Assembly: GCF_001686925.1 (NCBI RefSeq)
Contig: NZ_LVEN01000035.1
Coordinates: 248,001 to 312,000 of the forward strand
Reading direction: 5' to 3'
DNA: 64,000 bases
DNA from: Flavobacterium piscis
GTDB lineage: Bacteria; Bacteroidota; Bacteroidia; Flavobacteriales; Flavobacteriaceae
Below, piece after piece: positions 1-9,358 of this stretch (position 1 is the first letter of the stretch; each line of letters starts with the position of its first letter). The notes beneath the pieces are model-generated. The model made no database searches. It saw only the letters and a list, made by a program, of their open reading frames with translations, and was not told where the DNA came from. The position numbers and the translations under genes are program-made.

Positions 1-30
1 TTGAGAAAAACTAAAATATTTCTTTTACTA

Positions 31-63
31 AAAACGCTCGAAATTTATCGAGCGTTTTTTTTT
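31..63 (+). terminator. Intrinsic terminator of a gene upstream of the window
   Basis: Inverted repeat AACGCTCG / CGAGCGTT with an 8-base loop followed by a run of T. It closes a plus-strand gene lying before position 1. The same hairpin can also serve the minus-strand hyp operon that ends at 235. Confidence 0.75.
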
Positions 64-230
64 CTTTCACCACAAATTACACAAATTTTCTCAAATTATT
101 AATTTGTAATCTTAAAAAATAGCCACGGATTAAATGATTAAAATGATTTTAAAGTTCTTCATTTGTTTGCCATTAGTACACAACAATTAAAAAATAATTC
201 GCGGAAATTCGTGAAATTCGTGGCAAAAAA
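64..230. repeat. Degenerate interspersed intergenic repeat
   Basis: Non-coding stretch with phrases such as agccacggattaaatgatt and gtgaaattcgtggcaaa. Related wording recurs at about 35325-35437. It looks like the dispersed intergenic repeats common in Flavobacterium genomes. No function is visible. Confidence 0.4.
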
Positions 231-234
231 ATGA

Positions 235-1245
235 TTAACAAATTCGCGGCAACTGTTCTCCAACCAAAGGATTGACCACTCTTTTACCTCCAAAAGTACT
301 TTCGATAATTATTTTTGATGGATGTTCATCTGTAACAAAACCAATAGCTGATGCATTTGAATTTACTTTTTGTAAAACAGCAAGTACCTCATCTTTAATT
401 TCAGGAGCTGCAACGCAAACAAAGATTCCTTCATTGGCCACATACAACGGATCTAAACCTAATAATTCGCAGGCACTTTTTACCTGATTTTCTACTTGTA
501 TATCTTCCTGAAAAAGTGAAATCCCTAAATTGATCTCAGTTGCTATTTCATGCAAAACAGAAGCTAATCCGCCACGTGTTGCATCTCTTAGAAAATGAAT
601 TTTGTCTCCAAATAGTTCTATCAAATCAATAACTATATGATTTAGATTGGTTGTATCGCTCAAAATATCGCTTTCAAACTCTAATCCTTCACGTTCAGAC
701 ATAATCGCCATTCCGTGTGACGCTATTGGTCCGTTGATGATGATAACATCATTTTCCTGAATATTTTGAGTTTTAATGCTGGCCTTTTCATGAACAATAC
801 CAATTCCGGAAGTATTGATATAAATTTGATCGCCTTTTCCTCTTTCGACAACTTTAGTATCTCCGGTAACAATTTGAACATTAGCTTTATCAGCCGCTTC
901 CCTAATCGACTTGATAATTTGAGTAAACTCCTCTAAACCAAAACCCTCTTCTATAATTAGGGCTAATGAAAGATATTTAGGAATTGCTCCACACATCGAA
1001 AGATCATTTACCGTTCCGTTTACTGCAAGTTCACCAATATTACCTCCTTTAAAGAACACTGGAGAAACCACATAACTATCTGTGGAGAAAGCCAAATTTC
1101 CCTTCATATTTAAAAACGCACCGTCATGACGTACTTCTAAAATATCATTTTTTAAGATTTTAAAAATTACTTCATTAAGCAATTGAGTCATATGTTCACC
1201 ACCACTACCGTGATGTAAATGAATCACTTCAGTCTTTTTATTCAT
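235..1245 (-). CDS. hypE: Hydrogenase maturation protein HypE (carbamoyl dehydratase)
   Basis: HypE accepts the carbamoyl group from HypF on its C-terminal cysteine and dehydrates it to a thiocyanate, the CN- donor for the Fe(CN)2CO centre of [NiFe] hydrogenase. The 336-aa protein has the N-terminal HGSGG motif, the AIR-synthase-like fold pattern (SMCGAIPKYLSL, TGDTKVVERGKGD, DATRGGLASVLHE) and ends in the diagnostic PRIC, whose last residue is the acceptor cysteine. It is the last gene of a minus-strand hypA-hypB-hypC-hypE operon; only 9 bases separate it from hypC. Length and both termini match the family, so the assignment is secure. Confidence 0.97.
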   Translation of the reverse strand: MNKKTEVIHLHHGSGGEHMTQLLNEVIFKILKNDILEVRHDGAFLNMKGNLAFSTDSYVVSPVFFKGGNIGELAVNGTVNDLSMCGAIPKYLSLALIIEEGFGLEEFTQIIKSIREAADKANVQIVTGDTKVVERGKGDQIYINTSGIGIVHEKASIKTQNIQENDVIIINGPIASHGMAIMSEREGLEFESDILSDTTNLNHIVIDLIELFGDKIHFLRDATRGGLASVLHEIATEINLGISLFQEDIQVENQVKSACELLGLDPLYVANEGIFVCVAAPEIKDEVLAVLQKVNSNASAIGFVTDEHPSKIIIESTFGGKRVVNPLVGEQLPRIC

Positions 1246-1254
1246 GTTTTAAAA

Positions 1255-1491
1255 TTAAATCTCCTCGCCCATTTGTTTTAAAACCTCCATAGTCTTTTTG
1301 GCTTCAGCCTCATCAATAATGCCGATGGCTGCACCTACATGAACCAAAAGATAGTCGCCCACTTTGGCTTCAGGAACGAGAGCCAAATTGACTTCTTTTA
1401 TTATACCTTCAAAAGAAACATTTCCAATTCTGAAAGTTTCATCCAATTCTATTGTCACTTTTTCAAGTCGTCCCGGAATTGCTAAGCACAT
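1255..1491 (-). CDS. hypC: Hydrogenase assembly chaperone HypC
   Basis: A 78-aa HypC/HupF-family chaperone. It begins MCLAIPG; after removal of Met, Cys2 binds the Fe(CN)2CO precursor together with HypD and carries it to the apo large subunit. The rest is the expected small OB-like beta domain (VGDYLLVHVGAAIGIIDEAEA). It lies between hypB and hypE with gaps of 3 and 9 bases, so it is co-transcribed and probably translationally coupled. Its partner HypD is encoded in the divergent operon at 9987. No second HypC paralogue (HybG type) is seen in the window, consistent with a single hydrogenase. Confidence 0.97.
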   Translation of the reverse strand: MCLAIPGRLEKVTIELDETFRIGNVSFEGIIKEVNLALVPEAKVGDYLLVHVGAAIGIIDEAEAKKTMEVLKQMGEEI

Positions 1492-1494
1492 AAG

Positions 1495-2361
1495 TTATTG
1501 TTTTATAGAGTTTGCCAAATAATCGTACCAGGCTTGTAAACCTTCGCCCGAAGTTGCAGAAACTTCAAAAAAGGTCAAATGCGGATTTACTTTTTTTGCG
1601 TATTCTTTTAATTTTTGTAAATCAAACTTTAAATAGGGAAGCAAGTCAATTTTGTTGATAATACAAATTTGCGAACCTGAAAACATATCAGGATATTTGA
1701 GCGGTTTGTCTTCACCTTCTGTAACGGATATAATTACAATTCGTTTTAATTCGCCTAAATCAAACATGGCCGGGCAAACCAAATTTCCAACATTTTCAAT
1801 CATTAAAATCGAATCCGCAACAGGTTTTAGTTCTTTGACAGCGCGTGAAATCATTTCGCTGTCCAGATGACATCCTTTTCCGGTATTGATCTGGATTACG
1901 GGAACATTTAATTTATGAATTCTGTCGGCATCATTAGTTGTTTGCTGATCTCCTTCGATTACAGAAAAAGCCATCTTATCTTTCAAATCTGCTATTGTTC
2001 GTTCTAGTAAAGAGGTTTTTCCAGACCCCGGTGAACTTACTAAATTGACAGAGAAAATATTGAGAGCTTCAAAAAAACCTCTGTTTCTTTCTGCTGTTAA
2101 TTGATTTTTATACAATATATCTTTCTCTAGCTGTACAATATTTATTTCGTGCGAGTGACTGTGCGAATGATCATTACTATGGTGATGATCGTGGTCATCA
2201 TGGTCGTGATCGTGATCGTAATGGTGTTCGTGGTGATGATCTTCATGACTATGTTGATCATGATAATGGTAATGACCTGAATGAGAATGAAGTTGTTTGT
2301 CTCCTATTTTAGTAAATCTTATTTCGTTTTCATCAGAACTACAGCCGCAAGTGGTACACAT
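1495..2361 (-). CDS. hypB: Hydrogenase nickel incorporation GTPase HypB
   Basis: SIMIBI-class GTPase that drives Ni insertion into the large subunit with HypA. The 288-aa protein begins with the CxxCGC metal site (MCTTCGC), followed by a very His-rich stretch at roughly residues 25-72 that probably stores nickel. The GTPase core starts near residue 110 with P-loop SSPGSGKTS and continues with EGDQQTTNDADRI and the NKIDLLPY guanine-specificity motif. The histidine tract makes it a HypB that can combine storage and insertion, which suits the His-rich nickel permease at the other end of the locus. It lies in the hypABCE operon, 8 bases after hypA. Confidence 0.97.
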   Translation of the reverse strand: MCTTCGCSSDENEIRFTKIGDKQLHSHSGHYHYHDQHSHEDHHHEHHYDHDHDHDDHDHHHSNDHSHSHSHEINIVQLEKDILYKNQLTAERNRGFFEALNIFSVNLVSSPGSGKTSLLERTIADLKDKMAFSVIEGDQQTTNDADRIHKLNVPVIQINTGKGCHLDSEMISRAVKELKPVADSILMIENVGNLVCPAMFDLGELKRIVIISVTEGEDKPLKYPDMFSGSQICIINKIDLLPYLKFDLQKLKEYAKKVNPHLTFFEVSATSGEGLQAWYDYLANSIKQ

Positions 2362-2369
2362 AACTATCC

Positions 2370-2711
2370 TTAATTAATGATTATTTTTTTGATTTTTAAT
2401 TCTTTCCCTGCAATAATTTCTTTAAAAGGACTATCGCAATTGGGGCAGCTGTCAAAACTTTTATCAATATGAAATTCCGTTTCACATTCTGCACATTTGG
2501 CTTTTCCTACTGGTTCTTCAATAAATAATTTAGTATCACTTAGAACGCTTCCCTCAATACATTGTGGCCAAACAAAATAAAAAGAATCCATTTCTACACC
2601 GGCTAATTTTCCGATTTCTAAGTAAAGTTCAAGTGCCTTTTTACCATTTATTTTATTTACTTCTTGTTGAACGATCTTCACAATTGAAGTAACTACAGAA
2701 AGTTCGTGCAT
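2370..2711 (-). CDS. hypA: Hydrogenase nickel chaperone HypA
   Basis: HypA delivers Ni to the hydrogenase large subunit with HypB. The 113-aa sequence starts with MHEL, whose His2 is the Ni ligand of the family, and contains the zinc ribbon CAEC...CPNC near residues 73-93. It is the first gene of the minus-strand hyp operon and is divergent from the hydrogenase structural genes across a 182-bp intergenic region. Confidence 0.97.
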   Translation of the reverse strand: MHELSVVTSIVKIVQQEVNKINGKKALELYLEIGKLAGVEMDSFYFVWPQCIEGSVLSDTKLFIEEPVGKAKCAECETEFHIDKSFDSCPNCDSPFKEIIAGKELKIKKIIIN

Positions 2712-2893
2712 CTTTTTTTTATTTCTAAAAGATTTTTAATCCAGCAAATTACATTTAAATAAACCACGTAAAAACTGACAATTATCACATTTAAATCCTA
2801 AACGTTTGAATAGTTTTGTAATCCACGAAATCAAAATTTTGATATAAATAATACATTCTTTTTCAAAATAACTTACAGCATTCTTAAAATACA
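2712..2893. promoter_or_regulatory. Divergent promoter region, hypABCE / hydrogenase structural operon
   Basis: 182-bp gap between two divergent operons. A plus-strand TAnnTTTG box (TAGTTTTG) is at 2811-2818, about 75 bp before the small-subunit start. No clear TTTG -33 box lies at the usual distance, which may mean that activation is needed. No obvious palindromic operator was seen. Confidence 0.45.
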
Positions 2894-4027
2894 ATGAGTA
2901 TGGAGGATAAAAACAAAGTCTATGAAACCTACTATAACAGTATCGAAAGACAAGGTTATAGCAGAAGGGATTTTTTAAAATTTGTTGCTTACATAGGAGC
3001 TTATATGGGGGTTCAAAGTTCTGCAATTGGTCAAATTACTAAAGCTTTAGAAAACACTCCCCGACTGCCCGTTATTTGGGAACACTTTCAGGAATGTACT
3101 TGTTGTAGTGAATCATTTATCCGTTCTGACCATCCTATTGTTGCAGATATCATTTTAGACAAGATTTCATTAGATTATACTTTGACACTTATGGCAGCTT
3201 CCGGTCATCAGGCCGAAGCGGCTAAAAAAGCCACTATGGAGAAATACAAAGGAGAATATATTCTTTGTGTTGAAGGTTCAATCCCAATGGGCGCTGACGG
3301 AAATTATTGTTGTATTGGAGGAAGAAGTGCCATAGATATCCTTAAAGAATCTGCTGCAGATGCAAAAGCTATAATTGCCTGGGGAAGCTGTGCCACATCT
3401 GGTTGCATACAAGCAGCGAAGCCAAATCCTACAGGTGCTGTGCCAATTCATAAAATAATTACAGATAAACCTATTATAAATGTTCCGGGGTGCCCGCCAA
3501 TAGGCGAAGTTATGGCCGGAATTATTGTGCATATCGTCGCATTCGGAAAATTCCCTGAATTAGATAGTGCAGGTCGTCCAAAAGCCTTTTATTCTAAAAG
3601 AGTTCATGATAGCTGTTACAGAAGACCCTATTTTGATGCGGGATTATTTGCAGACAATTTTGATGACGAAAATGCTAAAAAAGGATATTGTTTGTATAAA
3701 GTAGGCTGTAAAGGGCCAAGCACATACAATGCCTGTGGCAACATGAAATGGAATGGCGGTGTAAGTTATCCTATTCAGTCCGGACATGGCTGTATTGGCT
3801 GTAGTGCCAATGATTTTTGGGACGCAGGAAGTTTTTATTCGAGAGATTCCTCTATAACTCCGGGTAATATCGAAGCAAATGCAGATACGCTGGGTAAAAT
3901 TGCTCTTGGAGGCGTTGCTGCGGGTATCGGAGTTCATGCCGTTCTATCGAATATATCTAAAAAAGAAGAACTCAATCACAGAATAAATCAGGGAACTGAA
4001 AACGAGAAACATCTGGAAGATTTATAA
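2894..4027 (+). CDS. hyaA: [NiFe] hydrogenase small subunit, oxygen-tolerant (group 1d-like)
   Basis: Electron-transfer subunit of a periplasm-facing membrane-bound uptake hydrogenase (377 aa). A twin-arginine signal SRRDFLK at residues 23-29 directs Tat export. The proximal-cluster motif reads ECTCCSES (Cys68, Cys70, Cys71) and the next segment WGSCATSGC. These supply the two extra cysteines equivalent to Cys19 and Cys120 of E. coli HyaA, which form the [4Fe-3S] cluster of oxygen-tolerant enzymes. VPGCPP gives the fourth standard ligand. Distal (HDSCYRR, GYCLYKVGC) and medial (YNAC, GHGCIGC) ligands are all present. A glycine/alanine-rich hydrophobic segment near residues 330-350 is the membrane anchor. 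Symbol follows E. coli Hyd-1 nomenclature; hupS or hoxK would be equivalent. Confidence 0.96.
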   Translation: MSMEDKNKVYETYYNSIERQGYSRRDFLKFVAYIGAYMGVQSSAIGQITKALENTPRLPVIWEHFQECTCCSESFIRSDHPIVADIILDKISLDYTLTLMAASGHQAEAAKKATMEKYKGEYILCVEGSIPMGADGNYCCIGGRSAIDILKESAADAKAIIAWGSCATSGCIQAAKPNPTGAVPIHKIITDKPIINVPGCPPIGEVMAGIIVHIVAFGKFPELDSAGRPKAFYSKRVHDSCYRRPYFDAGLFADNFDDENAKKGYCLYKVGCKGPSTYNACGNMKWNGGVSYPIQSGHGCIGCSANDFWDAGSFYSRDSSITPGNIEANADTLGKIALGGVAAGIGVHAVLSNISKKEELNHRINQGTENEKHLEDL

Positions 4028-4043
4028 TCCATAAAAAAATAAA

Positions 4044-5780
4044 ATGGCAGAAAGAATAGTTGTTGACCCGATTACAAGAATAGAAGGACATTTAAGAGCC
4101 GAAGTAGAAATCTCAGATGGTACTATACAAGAGGCTTTTTTATCTTCTACAATGGTAAGAGGTCTGGAAAATATTGTAAAAGACAGAAATCCTAAAGATG
4201 TTTGGGCTTTTGTGCAAAGAACTTGCGGTGTATGTACTTCGACTCACGCTACAGCCTCTATCAGATCGGTAGAAGATGCACTTGGGATTGTTGTGCCACC
4301 CAATGCCGAGATTGTTAGAAACATTATGCTTGGTGCTTTATACCTGCACGATCATGTTGTTCATTTTTATCACTTACACGCTTTTGACTGGGTTGATGTT
4401 ATTAGCGGCTTAAATGCTGATCCGGTAAAAACTTCTCAATTGGCACAATCAATCTCAAATTGGCCAAAAAGTTCACCTGGTTACTTCTCTGACCTTCAAA
4501 CAAGATTGAAAAAATTTGTTGCCAGTGGGCAATTAGGAATTTTTGCCAATGGTTATTGGGGACATCCACAAATGAAATTGCCACCTGAAGCGAACTTAAT
4601 GGCTACAGCTCATTATCTGGAAGCGCTTGAATGGCAAAAAGAAATCGTGAAAGTTCATGCCATTTTTGGAGGCAAAAATCCACATCCTAACTTTTTGGTT
4701 GGCGGAATGGCATGCTCCATAAACCTGGACGATGCAAGCGGATTGAATGCCGAAAGACTGGCTTTTGTAAGACAGCTTCTTGAAGATGGAAAAAAATTCG
4801 TAGAACAAGTTTATCTTCCGGATGTACTTACAATTGCAGGTTATTATAAAGATTGGGGAGCGATTGGTGGCTTTCATAATTTTATGACTTTTGGGGATTT
4901 TCCAACACAGGGATATAATAATACCAACATGAATACCTTCAAATTTCCGTCAGGCGTGATTTTGAATAAAGATTTAACAAAAGTTCATGATCTAGATCTA
5001 AGAGATTTAAAAACCGTAGAAGAATATGTTAACAATTCATGGTATGATTATGAAGGAGATGGAAATGCCGGAAAACATCCTTGGAGCGGAGAAACTAAAA
5101 TAAACTATACAGGACCAAAACCGCCTTATACGCATTTGAATGTTGATGAAAAATACAGTTTCATAAAAACACCAAGATGGAAAGGTCATGCTATGGAAGT
5201 TGGCCCGTTGGCAAGAATGCTGGTAGGATATGCATCCGGAAGAGAAGAATTTAAAGAAATCGTTGATGCTGCCTTATCAAAATTACAAGTTCCTGCCGGG
5301 GCTTTATTTTCAACCTTAGGCAGAACAGCGGCCAGAGCTCTGGAATCTCAATTGGTTGCCAATTGGAATCTGGAATTTTTCGATAACCTAATTGAAAATA
5401 TTAAAAAGGGTGATACCAAAATGGCCAATACAGAAAAATGGGAAACCTCGACCTGGCCAAAAGAATCTCAGGGAGTTGGTCTTGTTGAAGCACCAAGAGG
5501 AGCTTTAAGTCACTGGATTGTAATAAAAGATGCCAAAGTAGCGAACTATCAACAAGTCGTTCCTTCGACATGGAATGCGTCTCCAAGAGATCCTAAAGGA
5601 CAAAGATCGCCTTATGAGAGCAGTTTACTGAATACACCAATCGCAAATCCGGAATTACCATTAGAAATTATCAGAACCATACATTCATTTGATCCTTGTA
5701 TTGCTTGTGCTGTGCATTTATACGATGAAAAAGGCGATATCATTAAAGAAGTAAACGACATTTCTATTTGCACGATTTAA
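4044..5780 (+). CDS. hyaB: [NiFe] hydrogenase large subunit
   Basis: Catalytic subunit carrying the Ni-Fe(CN)2CO centre, 578 aa. The N-terminal ligand motif is RTCGVCTSTH (Cys61, Cys64, His68). The C-terminal one is DPCIACAVH (Cys552, Cys555, His558), followed by a 20-residue tail that the endopeptidase encoded at 6565 should remove after His558. The sequence is similar to E. coli HyaB throughout (for example VRGLENIVKDRNPKDVWAFV). It has no export signal of its own and should be co-translocated with the Tat-bearing small subunit. The gene starts 16 bases after the small subunit. Confidence 0.97.
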   Translation: MAERIVVDPITRIEGHLRAEVEISDGTIQEAFLSSTMVRGLENIVKDRNPKDVWAFVQRTCGVCTSTHATASIRSVEDALGIVVPPNAEIVRNIMLGALYLHDHVVHFYHLHAFDWVDVISGLNADPVKTSQLAQSISNWPKSSPGYFSDLQTRLKKFVASGQLGIFANGYWGHPQMKLPPEANLMATAHYLEALEWQKEIVKVHAIFGGKNPHPNFLVGGMACSINLDDASGLNAERLAFVRQLLEDGKKFVEQVYLPDVLTIAGYYKDWGAIGGFHNFMTFGDFPTQGYNNTNMNTFKFPSGVILNKDLTKVHDLDLRDLKTVEEYVNNSWYDYEGDGNAGKHPWSGETKINYTGPKPPYTHLNVDEKYSFIKTPRWKGHAMEVGPLARMLVGYASGREEFKEIVDAALSKLQVPAGALFSTLGRTAARALESQLVANWNLEFFDNLIENIKKGDTKMANTEKWETSTWPKESQGVGLVEAPRGALSHWIVIKDAKVANYQQVVPSTWNASPRDPKGQRSPYESSLLNTPIANPELPLEIIRTIHSFDPCIACAVHLYDEKGDIIKEVNDISICTI

Positions 5781-5790
5781 ATTTTCCAGC

Positions 5791-6540
5791 ATGTCTACAA
5801 AAACTAATGACTATAAAAGAGCTTATATCTGGCAATTACCCATAAGAATATTTCATTGGGTAAATGCATGGGCGATAACAGGATTGGTTATAACAGGATT
5901 TATTATTGGCAATCCGCCGGGAATTATTTCTACGAAGGAAGCAACAGGTCAATTTTGGTTTGGTTACATCCGTGAAATTCATTTTATGTGTGCTTATTTG
6001 TTAGTCGCAGTTATGATTTTGAGGGTTTATTTTGCTTTTAAAGGTAATAAATATGCTAATTGGCGTGTATTCTTTCCCTTCAAAAAAGAAGGTTTCAAAA
6101 GGATGTGGCACGTCATCAAGTTTGATATTTTTTTACAAAACGAGCATTATAATGGTTCTCCTTCCGGTGCTGTAGGCCATAATAGTGTAGCGGCAGCCTC
6201 TTATTTGGCAATGTTCATTATGGGACTTATTATGATCGGGACAGGATTTGCTATGTACGCTCCTACTTCGACCTGGTTTTTTCCTAAAATGTTTGGTTGG
6301 GTGACCAATTTAGCCGGAGGGGATTTTAATGTTAGAACCATTCATCATTTTACAACATGGACTTTTATTTTATTTGCCATAATACATATTTATCTGGTAT
6401 TCTTTCATGACTGGCTGGAAGGTTTGGGGGAAACATCTGCAATGGTAAGCGGTTATAAATTTGTGAGAACAGAAAGAATTAAAAAAGATGCAGATGCAAC
6501 AAAAGAACCTGTTACAACAGAAATAGTAAATAAAGATTGA
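5791..6540 (+). CDS. hyaC: Hydrogenase b-type cytochrome subunit
   Basis: Integral-membrane di-haem cytochrome b of the HyaC/HupC/HoxZ family (249 aa). It accepts electrons from the small subunit and passes them to quinone. Four hydrophobic segments are visible (around residues 25-45, 65-85, 130-155, 185-210). Histidines suited to haem ligation occur in RIFHWVN, EIHFMCAYLL and TIHHFTTWT. It follows the large subunit by 10 bases in the same operon. Its presence, and the lack of any HybB-type subunit, fits the Hyd-1/MBH architecture. Confidence 0.95.
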   Translation: MSTKTNDYKRAYIWQLPIRIFHWVNAWAITGLVITGFIIGNPPGIISTKEATGQFWFGYIREIHFMCAYLLVAVMILRVYFAFKGNKYANWRVFFPFKKEGFKRMWHVIKFDIFLQNEHYNGSPSGAVGHNSVAAASYLAMFIMGLIMIGTGFAMYAPTSTWFFPKMFGWVTNLAGGDFNVRTIHHFTTWTFILFAIIHIYLVFFHDWLEGLGETSAMVSGYKFVRTERIKKDADATKEPVTTEIVNKD

Positions 6541-6564
6541 GTTTAAAATAAAATACAGAAATAA

Positions 6565-7077
6565 ATGCAAGAAGAAATTATGACAAGAAAACTAGATGCT
6601 TTTCATTCTGATGGAAATGAAGTTTTAGTACTTGGAATTGGTAATTATTTGATGGGTGATGAAGGTGTTGGCGTACATTTTATAAACAGAATCGATAAAA
6701 CCTTATTTCCGGAAGACACCTCTTTTATTGATGGCGGAACAGGCGGTTTCACATTAATCCCCTATATCGAAAATCATAGAAAAGTAATTATTGTTGATGC
6801 AACGATGGACAATAAGGAAGAAGGAACCATTACACTTTTGAAACCGCGTTTTTCTGATGACTTCCCTATTTCGTTAAGCGGACATAACTTTGGCTTAAAA
6901 GACATGGTTGAGATCTTGTCTATGCTGGATACTATGCCGGAAATTTATTTATACACCATTACCATTTTAAAAATGGAACCCATGTCTATGAAGCTTTCGC
7001 CAAAGGTAGATGCTGCCATAGAAAAAGTGACAACACAGATTGTCCAGCAAATAGAAAATTTTAAAATTAATACTTAG
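6565..7077 (+). CDS. hyaD: Hydrogenase maturation endopeptidase
   Basis: Nickel-dependent protease that trims the C-terminal tail of the large subunit after Ni insertion. The 170-aa protein has the family signature VLGIGNYLMGDEGVGVHF (with the metal-binding Glu), an Asp in the following VDAT segment and the His of LSGHNFGLKD, which together form the Ni-sensing site. A second in-frame Met five codons in (6580) is an equally likely start. It lies between the cytochrome gene and hypF. No HyaE/HyaF-type assembly chaperones are found. Confidence 0.94.
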   Translation: MQEEIMTRKLDAFHSDGNEVLVLGIGNYLMGDEGVGVHFINRIDKTLFPEDTSFIDGGTGGFTLIPYIENHRKVIIVDATMDNKEEGTITLLKPRFSDDFPISLSGHNFGLKDMVEILSMLDTMPEIYLYTITILKMEPMSMKLSPKVDAAIEKVTTQIVQQIENFKINT

Positions 7078-7081
7078 TTCC

Positions 7082-9355
7082 TTGAAACCTTCATTTCAAA
7101 TAATAATTTCAGGCAGTGTACAAGGCGTTGGCTTTCGGCCTTTTGTATATAATTTGGCCATTAAACTAAATTTAAAAGGTTATGTTTCTAATAATGAATT
7201 TGGAGTAGTAATAGTACTGCAGGAAAATGAAAAAACTGCAACTGATTTTTTAAACGAAATAAAAAGAAAACATCCAAAAAATGCAAAAATAAACGGTATT
7301 CAAATTTCAGAAGTTGTATTACAAGAAAAATTTGATTCCTTTTTTATAAAACCAACAGAGAAAAACATCTGTATTAATTCGCCTTTGACCCCTGATTTTG
7401 CTATATGCAAAAATTGCAAAGAAGAAATTTTAGATCCTCAAAACAGCCGCTTCTACTATCCTTTTATCAGTTGCACATCCTGTGGGCCAAGATATGCTAT
7501 TGCTAAAAAATTTCCTTTTGAAAGGGAAAATACCAGTATGAATGAATTTAAAATGTGTGATTCCTGTCTTGAAGAATACAACAATCCTGCAGATAGACGT
7601 TTTCACTCACAAACCAACTCCTGTCCGGATTGTGGGGTTCAGGTTTCATTTACAGATAATACCGGAGCTATTATTTCAGGTTCGAATAAGGAAATTTTCG
7701 AAAACATTTCAGAAAAATTAAGTAAAGGAAAAATCATTGCCGTAAAAAACACTTCGGGTTATTTACTGCTTTGTGATGCTACAAATTCCGAAGCTGTTCA
7801 GGAATTACGAAACAGAAAAAAACGTTTGACAAAACCTTTCGCCGTTCTGTTTCCAGATGCAAAACAGATTGAAAATTATTTGTTTTGTCATAAAACAGAG
7901 AAGAATTTACTTAAATCTACTCAGGCACCAATTGTAATTTTAACCCTAAAAAAGCAAATCGACTTAGCGATAGATCAAATAGCTCCAAACATGAAAACCA
8001 TTGGAGTGATGCTTCCCAATTCTGGAGTTTTACATTTAATTTCTAATTTATTTCAAAAACCACTAATAGCTACCAGTGGAAATTTTAACGGGTCATCTAT
8101 TTTTTCAGATGAAAACGAGGCTGTAAAAACATTGAATCCTATAGCAGATTATTATTTTCATCATGATCTTGAAATTCAAAATTCTCAGGATGACTCGGTA
8201 ATTAAATTTTCGCGAAAAAATAAGCAAAAAATTATCCTGCGTCATGCAAGAGGTTTTGCTCCCAATATTGATTTTTCTATTTTACAAAACAATCCTGAAC
8301 AATTACTTTGTTTAGGTGCAACTTTAAAAAACACCATCACTATTACTACCCATAATCAGGTTTACATGAGTGAGTATATTGGTGATTTACTCAATTTTGA
8401 CACCTACAATAGATTTGAAAGAAAAATAAAAAATTACGAACATTTTTTTGATTTTTCTCCAAAAAAAGTGGTTTGCGACCAGCATCCTAATTATGAAAAT
8501 AACAACATAATAACCTCATTTGTAAATAAGGATAAAACTGTAGCCACCATAAAAGTTCAGCATCATGAAGCTCACTTTGCAGCTATTTTGAGCGAAAAAA
8601 AACTTTGGAAAAGATCTAAAGTACTAGGGGTAGTTTGGGATGGATCCGGATTTGGAAGTGATACGGAAATATTTGGGGGTGAATTTTTTGAATACGATCA
8701 TAACAGCATAAACAGAATTGGACATTTGGAATATTTTCCCTGGATTTTAGGGGATCAAATGGCTAAAAATCCTAAAATGGCTGCCCTGTCTATAAGTAAA
8801 AGCAGTAGCTACTTTCAATCTTTTTTTAATAAAAATGAATTAAAAATTTATTCTAAATATATCAAAAACAGCACGATAAAAACGTCTTCAATGGGAAGAT
8901 TAATTGATGCAGTTGCTTTTACATTGGGATTTAAGGATTCTATTTTATTTGAAGCGGAAGCCGGAATGTATTTAGAAAACTTAGCCCAGCAAGCTTTTAA
9001 TAAATCAGAATTAAAATTAAAGGATTATTTAAAAGATGAAAAAATAACGAATTTAATTCCTGCAAAAAAACTTCTTTTACAAGTTGCTAAAGAAGTTCAG
9101 CATAACAAAGATTTAGAAATAATCGCTTTAAACTTTCATTTTACGTTGGTGAAATGTATCGAAAAAGTCGCCTGTTTTTCAAAATCAAAAGAAATAGCTT
9201 TTAGCGGAGGTGTTTTTCAAAACTCAATACTTATCGATTTAATTATTGATCATCTCAAACCTAAATTCAAATTACATTTTCATGAAACACTTTCACCAAA
9301 CGACGAAAATATTTCTTTTGGACAACTCAATCATTATTTACATTTAAAAAAATAA
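7082..9355 (+). CDS. hypF: Carbamoyltransferase HypF
   Basis: Makes the carbamoyl-adenylate from carbamoyl phosphate and transfers the group to HypE. The 757-aa protein has all family domains: an acylphosphatase domain with GSVQGVGFRPFVYN near residues 11-24; two zinc fingers (CKNC...CTSC and CDSC...CPDC, residues about 108-185); a YrdC-like domain; and a Kae1-like C-terminal domain (HHEAHFAAI, VWDGSGFGSD, FSGGVFQN). The start is a TTG codon only 4 bases after the hyaD stop. No ATG precedes the acylphosphatase core, so the TTG start is well supported and implies translational coupling. Confidence 0.96.
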   Translation: MKPSFQIIISGSVQGVGFRPFVYNLAIKLNLKGYVSNNEFGVVIVLQENEKTATDFLNEIKRKHPKNAKINGIQISEVVLQEKFDSFFIKPTEKNICINSPLTPDFAICKNCKEEILDPQNSRFYYPFISCTSCGPRYAIAKKFPFERENTSMNEFKMCDSCLEEYNNPADRRFHSQTNSCPDCGVQVSFTDNTGAIISGSNKEIFENISEKLSKGKIIAVKNTSGYLLLCDATNSEAVQELRNRKKRLTKPFAVLFPDAKQIENYLFCHKTEKNLLKSTQAPIVILTLKKQIDLAIDQIAPNMKTIGVMLPNSGVLHLISNLFQKPLIATSGNFNGSSIFSDENEAVKTLNPIADYYFHHDLEIQNSQDDSVIKFSRKNKQKIILRHARGFAPNIDFSILQNNPEQLLCLGATLKNTITITTHNQVYMSEYIGDLLNFDTYNRFERKIKNYEHFFDFSPKKVVCDQHPNYENNNIITSFVNKDKTVATIKVQHHEAHFAAILSEKKLWKRSKVLGVVWDGSGFGSDTEIFGGEFFEYDHNSINRIGHLEYFPWILGDQMAKNPKMAALSISKSSSYFQSFFNKNELKIYSKYIKNSTIKTSSMGRLIDAVAFTLGFKDSILFEAEAGMYLENLAQQAFNKSELKLKDYLKDEKITNLIPAKKLLLQVAKEVQHNKDLEIIALNFHFTLVKCIEKVACFSKSKEIAFSGGVFQNSILIDLIIDHLKPKFKLHFHETLSPNDENISFGQLNHYLHLKK

Positions 9356-9358
9356 GCT

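Noticed and set aside
2736..3026. Minus-strand 96-codon frame in the hydrogenase divergent region
   Set aside because: It overlaps the small-subunit gene and promoter region; composition (Cys, Tyr, Phe rich) is typical of a chance frame.
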